Positions 57,762 to 64,000 of a stretch of DNA of 64,000 nucleotides are shown here, piece by piece. Position 1 is the stretch's first letter; each line of letters starts with the position of its first letter. The notes under the pieces were generated by a model, which saw nothing but the letters and a program-made list of their open reading frames with translations, did not search any database and had not been told where the DNA came from. Made by a program: the position numbers and the translations under genes. Source of the stretch: Ditylenchus dipsaci (lineage: Eukaryota; Nematoda; Chromadorea; Rhabditida; Anguinidae); contig SADC01000090.1 of assembly GCA_004194705.1 (NCBI GenBank), positions 124,001-188,000 of the forward strand, in the 5' to 3' direction.

Positions 57762-58145
57762 AACTGTAGAATAAATGCGGAGGAATAAATTAAAACAGAC
57801 GGCACACTGCAAAACGGTCAACCAAAGCTATTTGACTTGAGCCAGCAACCCCACCTGAAAACAAAACGAGAAAAGCAAGAGACGGCGACGATAAATAAAT
57901 AAAAACTTATCTAATACAACGGCACACAGCTCACTCTAGACCTAGGTAGAGATGCCGGATCACATAGACAACAAGAAATTTCAACAAGAACAAAAAGGAA
58001 AAAAACTCACATCAAAAATAGACACACAACTTTTAATAAAAAAATATTTCCGCATTTCAAAAAAATAATTACGGAAAAAATAAATGGTCCCCGCCAATTC
58101 AAAAATTACAAATTGCCATGACTAGGAAGAGGTCAGGTCCTTTAA

Positions 58146-58378
58146 AGGGGCATGCCCGTGCGTTTCAAAAAGTTAAGGCGGGGACCAGCAATTTTTTTTG
58201 AATCGTTCTATTTTTCACTCGTTTTGCGTCAAATCTAATATTAATGACCCTATACTACTTTTTAAAACTAGGCAGAAAACTTAAAAAATCTGAATGCGTA
58301 TGCATGTAAAACTTGATCGAGAAAGAAAAAAAGTGCTGGTCCCCGCCTTTTCTCCGTGTCGGGCACGGGCATGCCCCT
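58146..58378. mobile_element. TTAA-family MITE abutting the RPB7 element
   Basis: AGGGGCATGCCCGTG is inverted at the right end. Inner arms GGCGGGGACCAGCA / TGCTGGTCCCCGCC. It shares its left TTAA with the RPB7 element and its right TTAA with the element starting 58383. Confidence 0.87.
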
Positions 58379-58794
58379 TTAAAGGACCATACTTGTTGAT
58401 GACAATGGGAATTTGGAGAATTCAAATGCGCGCGGGACACCTTTTTTTTATTCCGAAATTATTTTTTTAATCATTTATATGTATTGGGAGTCTGAGCTAC
58501 CGGTGTCACTTATGTAACTTATGATTTTTATTATTACATTCCAACAATACATAATTCAATAAGTTTTTTGGAGTAAAAAAAGTGGCTAAATTATAGACAT
58601 GACCCCTCAAATAACCCCCCACCAAATAACCCCCCTCAAATAACCCCCTGAAATAACCCCCCCCCCCCACCAAATAACCCGGGTTATTTCAGGGGGGTTA
58701 TTTGGGGTATGTTTTTCAGGGTATATTTTGTCTTGAAGGGAAGTCATGTTATTTCGATATTTTGACCAGTTTCTCGTCCCTTATCAGGGTTGTT

Positions 58795-59005
58795 AACCCT
58801 TCAATGAAGATCATCAATGAAGATGAGGATGAAGATCTTCATTATTTTTCGATTTTATTGAAGATCGAGGATGAATGAGAATTTTTTTATTGAGGATGAG
58901 GATTAAGGAGAATTTTTTTTTATTGAGGATGAGGATGAAGGAGAATTTTTTTTATTGAGGATTGAAGATGAAGGCTTCAAAAATTTTTTGGCGTTAACAA
59001 CCCTG
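58795..59005. mobile_element. hAT-like MITE with perfect 8-bp TSD
   Basis: Starts CAGGGTTGTTAAC and ends GTTAACAACCCTG. The octamer TCCCTTAT is identical on both sides (58787-58794, 59006-59013). The interior iterates GATGAGGATGAAG with poly-T. Confidence 0.92.
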
Positions 59006-59394
59006 TCCCTTATCCACCTGGAGGGCAGGTATCAACCCAAAAAGGTATCATCTTGGAGTAGACAAAAATATTCGATTGCAGGAAAACTAAAATCTAACCA
59101 TTGGTATTTCACCTAGAATCGGGAGCTGAACACGGTTTGATAACACCGAAACAGCAAATTTATTATCCAAAACCTCAATACTAACGTACTTTTCTTTTTG
59201 AACACGAATTTAGTTAATTTAGCTAATATATATTGAATAATATTTTGCTTGAACCATTCTCGGCCCCAAATATCCCCAGGTACCCTGGAAAAGTACTCAT
59301 CCTTGGGTACCTAATTCTCCTCCATGTAATTACTCCGCTGAAGCTATCATGAAGACTGAGAGTAAAACTTTTTACTTTTTCGGGTTCCAAAACC

Positions 59395-60115
59395 TTTTTT
59401 CTGGACTAATTTGGACATGCTGAAGATGGTTAAATAGTGGCTAAATGCCGTTTTGTATAGCATTTCTTTAGTTTTGGTAAAATCGATTATTTTCCAATAC
59501 TAAAAAAATACCATGCAAATCCTTATTTTACTATTATCAAACCATCTTCAGCAGGCCCGAATTAGTCCAGAAAACAGGTTTTGGAAGATGAAAACGGTAA
59601 AAAGGTTTTTTTTGCTCCAAGTGGGCGACCACTTGGTTTAGTTGGTGCAGTATAACTGAAGTAGGATCATAGAAAAACATTTTAAATTTAAAAATCTCAT
59701 TTCAAGACGAAAATATTACTACCCGGGACCGCTACACTGCATGAATTCCCCAACCAGTGTACGACTAGCTGGGTAAAACCGAACCAAGTGGTCGTCCACT
59801 TGGATCAGAAAAAAATTTACGTTCTTCATGTTCCAAAACCAGTTTTCTGGACTAATTCGGGTATGCTGAAGATGGTTTGATAATGGTAAAACGCCGTTTC
59901 CTCGGGTATTTTTTCAGTTTTGGGAAATAATTGATTTTACCGAAACTCGTTTTTACCAAAATTCAAAAAATACCAGAGAAAACGGCTTTTTACCACTATC
60001 AAACCATCTTCAGCATGCCCGAATTAGTAGAGAAAACTAGTTTTCAAACCTAAAAAAAGTAAAAAAAATCGCTCCGAAGCAAGTGGATGACCACTTGGTT
60101 TGGTTGGTTTAGACT
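59395..60115. mobile_element. Two adjacent CCAAGTGG-family foldbacks
   Basis: Copies at 59395-59650 and 59786-60115, each with inverted arms carrying AACCATCTTCAGC and GAATTAGTCCAGAAAA. CCAAGTGG...CCACTTGG palindromes sit at 59617, 59786 and 60079. Confidence 0.75.
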
Positions 60116-60715
60116 AAAAAATTTCAATTCCTGCAAAATTTTCACTGAACATGAAGGTAAAAAACTCATTGAAACACACTGAAAGTGAGAGTAAAAGTAA
60201 GACTGAGAGGCGATTTTTTCCTGTTGGATACACGAAAGTGAGACATGAGAGTACACGAGAGTGAGAGTTCGAGTCAGAGTGAGAGTGAAAGGGTAATCCA
60301 CTAATTTGATACCGAGCTTCAGGGTAGATACCTACCTACCTTCCAGGTGGATAAGGGACGAGAAACTGGTCAAAATATCGAAATAACATGACTTCCCTTC
60401 GAGACAAAATATACCCTGAAAAACATACCCCAAATAACCCCCTCAAATAACCCGGGTTATTTGGTGGGGGGTTATTTGGGGGTATTTACGTAAATTATAG
60501 TATACCCACCCCACTGAACATTTTCAATGAGACATACAATAGTTATCATATAATAGAATGCAGATACTTTTTTATATTCGAATTTTTACAGTTTTATAGT
60601 TTTTATAGTCGTTATAGTTGAGTGGGGTGGGTATACTATAGTTGAGTGGGGTGGGTATACTATAGTTCAGTGGGTGGGTATACTATAGTTCAGTGGGGTG
60701 GTATACCAGAGGTGG

Positions 60716-62211
60716 GCAAAGATCAGATCAGTTCAGATCAGTTCAGATCAGATCAGATCGCCGAAGATCAGATCAGATCAGATCAGATCAAGATCAGATC
60801 AGATCAGATCGGCATAATATTTTTTTTCTTTAATTTTGTCAAATTTGACACTTTAAGTCAAAATTTAGCGGCGAAACGTATTTTACACATAGTTGGGAAA
60901 AGATCAGATCAATTTAGATCAGATCAGTTCAGATCAGTTCAGATCGGGTTAGATCGGGTCAGATCGGGTCAGATCGGGTCAGATCAGTTCAGATCGGTTG
61001 TTGATTACTGTGCCGAATTTCCCGGTGAACACGATGGCGGGGCTCCTTTTTGCTACAATCATTGATGAAGTAGGTGTAAAAGGGTCCGGGAGGTAACACA
61101 TTGTGCAGGGTCAAAATCCAGCTGGGTACCCACAGGTTTTCAATTAATGCGCCATGATGGTCATACTACACCCACGCTCATAATATACCAAAATGACCGC
61201 CAGGAATTTAGCTTTTTGAAAATACTAACCATTGACTCTTTCGATTTGAAGGTTTAAGATAAATCACACTTGTTTATTGGAGTAGCGATTTTCAAAACGC
61301 TCCATTCTTACTTTCTACAAGCAAAAAACTTTGTGCAGAGATAAAATATAGCTGAATAATAAAAACAAAAACAAAGAGCAGAATGTCACTGTCATTTTGG
61401 CTTTGAATGCAACTATAGTTCATTGTCAAGTTATGACAAAATGTGCAAAATGAATATATAAGTTGTGACACAAATTTTTATAACTTTTTTTCCGCTGGGA
61501 AAACTTTTGATTCTGACACTGCATTCGTGTTCAGCGTGGTCGATTTGCTTATAAAACTTATTTCAAAATTTCAGAGTCCCCGTCAAATTTTGATTTCCGC
61601 TCAAGACAATTAAGATTGAAATTTTAAATTCAAGTGTTAATTATCTTGAACGAAATTCAAAATTTGACAGTGACTCTGAAATTTCAAAAGAAGCTTTACT
61701 TTATGAAGACCATGCTGAACACGAATCCAGTGTCCGAATGAAAAGTTTTTCCAGCCGAAAAAAATCTACCGACAAAAGTTGTAATTAAATATATAGTTAA
61801 AAACACAATAAACCTTTCTTTTTGACTGTAAAATACGTTTCGCCGTAAAATTTTGACTCAAAGTGTGAAATTTGACTAAATTAAAGAAAAAAAATGTAAG
61901 CCGATCTCAGCCGATCTGACCCGATCTGACCCGATCTGACCCGATCTGACCCGATCTGACCCGATCTGAACTGATCTGATCTAAATAGATCTGATCTTCT
62001 TTCAACTTTGTATAAAATACGTTTCGCCGTAAAATTTGACTTAGAGTGTGAAATTTGACTAAATTAAAGAAAAAAAATATTATGCCGATCTGATCTGATC
62101 TGATCTGATCTTGATCTGATCTGATCTGATCTGATCTTCGGCGATCTGATCTGATCTGAACTGATCTGATCTGATCTGAACTGATCTGATCTGATCTTTG
62201 CCCACCTCTGG
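60716..62211. mobile_element. hAT-like element with AGATCAGTTC sub-repeat TIRs
   Basis: Ends CAGAGGTGGGCAAAGATC and its exact inverse (a typical hAT-like terminus). Flanking octamers TGGTATAC and GGGTATAC match 7 of 8. Both ends are long arrays of GATCAGATCAGTTCA/GGGTCAGATC words, doubled and separated by GGCGAAACGTATTTTAC. The 0.85-kb interior has a nested foldback (61505-61735, TTCAGCGTGGTCGATTTGC arms) and no recognisable gene. Confidence 0.9.
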
Positions 62212-62294
62212 GGTATACTATATTTGAGTCAAAAAAGTGTACCGCGCGCATTTGAATTGGCCAAATTCCCATTGTCATCAACAATTATGGTCCT

Positions 62295-64000
62295 TTAAGA
62301 TCTTAAACAGAAAATGCAATGGAGTCATTAAAAAATTCGTTTAGGGTATTTATGCGTTCGGGGTAATTTTGAAAAAAAAAAAGACGAGTTCGACACTAAT
62401 TGGGTAAATCTGATAATTATTGAGTTAATAAGATATTTTACTGAACCATTCATCAACTAACCATTTAGGTTGCCTCCCCGTTTTTTGGGATGCGGGGGAG
62501 ATTGGCCTAAAAAAGAAACGAGGGAAAGGTGGACAATTCTTTTTCAAGGGGGGGGGTATGAGGAAATTTTGGCCCGAAAGCGGGGGAGGGGAGGTAGGCC
62601 AAACTTACTTACCATAGTAAATAATAGTAAAACAAAAGCCTAACTTAACAGGAGCTGTTTCGAAAATTCAAACTCTTTATCCCTAAATTTTTCGTCAAGT
62701 CTCTTTAAAAGGCGCAAATTCAAATAGTCTTTTTCATCTCGTCGCCAGTGTTTTCATAATTAACACTAACTCTAAACACTAACACCAACCTAACTGTTAA
62801 GGTGCGTTCACAATGTGGCAGTGTCAGTGCCAGTGTCAGCAGCAGACGGCAAAGTCAGACACTGGCACCTGTTCACAATGTGTCAGACTTTGCCGTCTGC
62901 TGCTGACACTGGAGTGTCAGCAGTCGGACACTTGTGCTGACACTGGCACTCGCACTGACACCCGTTCACAATGCAATTTCGATTTGCTACTGCTGACACT
63001 GGCGCTGACACTGACACTCAAAAAAGTCAAAAATTGAGTCGTTCACTCGAGATAGGAGTGAGCGCACGCAGTGTCAGCAGCTAAGTCATTTACTGCACCC
63101 TTCAAGGTTTCTATGTTTTTATTTATGTATTTATTGGTTATTTTCAGTTTCTTATGCCTTAAAATGACCCCAAACCACCCTGAATCACCTTAAATCATGG
63201 TGAATTCACCTCAACCCTCCCAAACCACTCAAAACAACTCTGGACACCTGAAATTGTCCCAAACACTTGAAACCACTTAGAACCACTTTAAAACTTGCAA
63301 TTGTCCCAAACCACCCAAAAGCACCTTGAATCACCTCGAACCACACTTAAGTATTCCGAATCACCCCTAACCACCCCAACTACCGTAAATCACCTCAAAA
63401 TTTTAAAAACTAATCATAAGCATACAAAATAACCCCGAACCATCATAAAAATGACCCCTAACAATAATCCAATAATTTCGTGAATCACAGAGCATGTTTC
63501 TGCCACGATGATTGAAATAGTGCTGACACCCAGTCGAAATGCATAACTTAGACTTGTGTAGCTTTCTCCTGTGGCAAGAAAACGTAGTGTGACCATGAGG
63601 CGCTCTTCCGGACAAATCGGTTGGCGTATTGAGAATTTTCGAATGCTAAAGTTTACATTTGGCTATGACACACTAGAAAAACTACACAATTACCTTGGTC
63701 CCAGTTTGGATAAAAGCAAACTAAACGCTGCTAAGTCCATTCGGAAAAAATTCTCAAACTTCTCGGGATTTCTTTTCAGATCGGGCAAGAGTTTATGGAA
63801 GAAACCAAACTGAATCCTTTTCTCGTTGATTGGATGAACCCACCACCGTCGAAGGCAAATTTTACGCTCCTTTTTTTTCGAACGATAAGCAGCAAAACGA
63901 TAAGAAGTAGAGAATTCATCTGAAAAAATGACCTAGAATATTATACATAGACCTCTATGTGAAGGTATTCTCATGAAGTAATAGTTCCTCATACGAAAAA
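62295..64000. repeat. Repeat-dominated right end
   Basis: Iterated GTGTCAGTGCCAGTG words with mirrored GCAGACGGCAAAGTC arms and three GTTCACAATG phrases at 62803-63010. A CCAAACCACC-type minisatellite (63165-63395) resembles 19960-20290. An 80-residue open frame at 63571-63813 (+) has no recognised family. No exon can be supported. Confidence 0.55.

Larger units (their letters stand above)
56229..58141. mobile_element. TTAA-target transposon carrying an RPB7 gene fragment
   Basis: TIRs of about 300 bp, nearly identical (56229-56530 and 57830-58141): ends AGGACCCGACCTCTTCC and its inverse, internal ATCGTCGCCGTCTCTTGC and GTGGGGTTGCTG. TTAA lies outside both ends (56225-56228, 58142-58145). 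No transposase. It contains spliced exons of RNA polymerase II subunit RPB7, a nested element and a short C-terminal-like frame. Confidence 0.9.
58383..62294. mobile_element. 3.9-kb composite with TTAA-family ends, filled by nested elements
   Basis: AGGACCATACTTGTTGATG and its inverse at 62270-62294, TTAA on both sides (58379-58382, 62295-62298); inner GCGCGC words are shared. The interior contains an AAATAACCCC microsatellite (58605-58720, mirrored at 60420-60490), a hAT-like MITE, two CCAAGTGG foldbacks, a GGGGTGGGTATACTATAG microsatellite (60620-60710) and a large hAT-like element. Confidence 0.75.

Noticed and set aside
60716..62211. GATC-rich arrays read as a methylation or replication-origin cluster
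   Set aside because: They sit symmetrically inside hAT-like termini with a near-perfect 8-bp duplication, so they are transposon sub-terminal repeats.
61907..62284. Open frame of repeated RSDQI residues
   Set aside because: Repeat shadow of the AGATCAGTTC array.

Overview
The window is an AT-rich stretch of an animal (metazoan) nuclear genome with small multi-exon genes, GT-AG introns and a very heavy, unusually varied load of DNA transposons. The gene set is animal: DGCR8/Pasha, a TMEM144-type membrane protein, a natriuretic-peptide-receptor-like guanylate cyclase and ISWI. Several predicted starts lie 1-5 bases after a splice-acceptor-like TTT..AG, which would fit spliced-leader trans-splicing. 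I lean towards a nematode or similar small invertebrate, but the sequence alone does not settle it. No tRNA, rRNA or CRISPR was recognised.

Layout: 1-0.54 kb, start of a TPR gene (+). 3.1-4.6 kb, C-terminal exons of DGCR8/Pasha (+). 5.1-13.7 kb, an eight-exon TMEM144-like gene (-) whose last intron holds a MULE-family transposon with a FLYWCH transposase. 15-16.3 kb, an unrecognised coiled-coil gene (-). 17.05-17.8 kb, an unrecognised intact gene with a lysine-rich tail (+). 18-27.9 kb, a repeat-dominated block with two sub-repeat TIR transposons, one carrying an RPL3 gene piece. 27.9-50.8 kb, a 24-exon receptor guanylate cyclase (+) inflated by transposons in its introns, one intron holding antisense pieces of RNA polymerase II RPB1 and histone H2B. 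51.1-56.1 kb, the ISWI chromatin-remodelling ATPase (-). 56.2-62.3 kb, three abutting TTAA-target inverted-repeat elements, the first carrying a spliced RPB7 (POLR2G) fragment. 62.3-64 kb, repeats.

Two themes stand out. First, non-autonomous transposons carry intron-containing pieces of essential housekeeping genes (RPL3, RPB7; probably RPB1 and H2B), an animal analogue of plant Pack-MULEs. Second, more than a dozen elements are built from short 'words' of about 8-20 bp iterated with variation, a different word in each family; some are long sub-repeat TIRs and others are hAT-like MITEs with 8-bp target duplications I could read directly (four perfect, two with one mismatch). Separately, several otherwise intact genes need one extra base, usually an A, in an A-run to stay in frame. 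That points to homopolymer under-calling in the assembly rather than pseudogenes.
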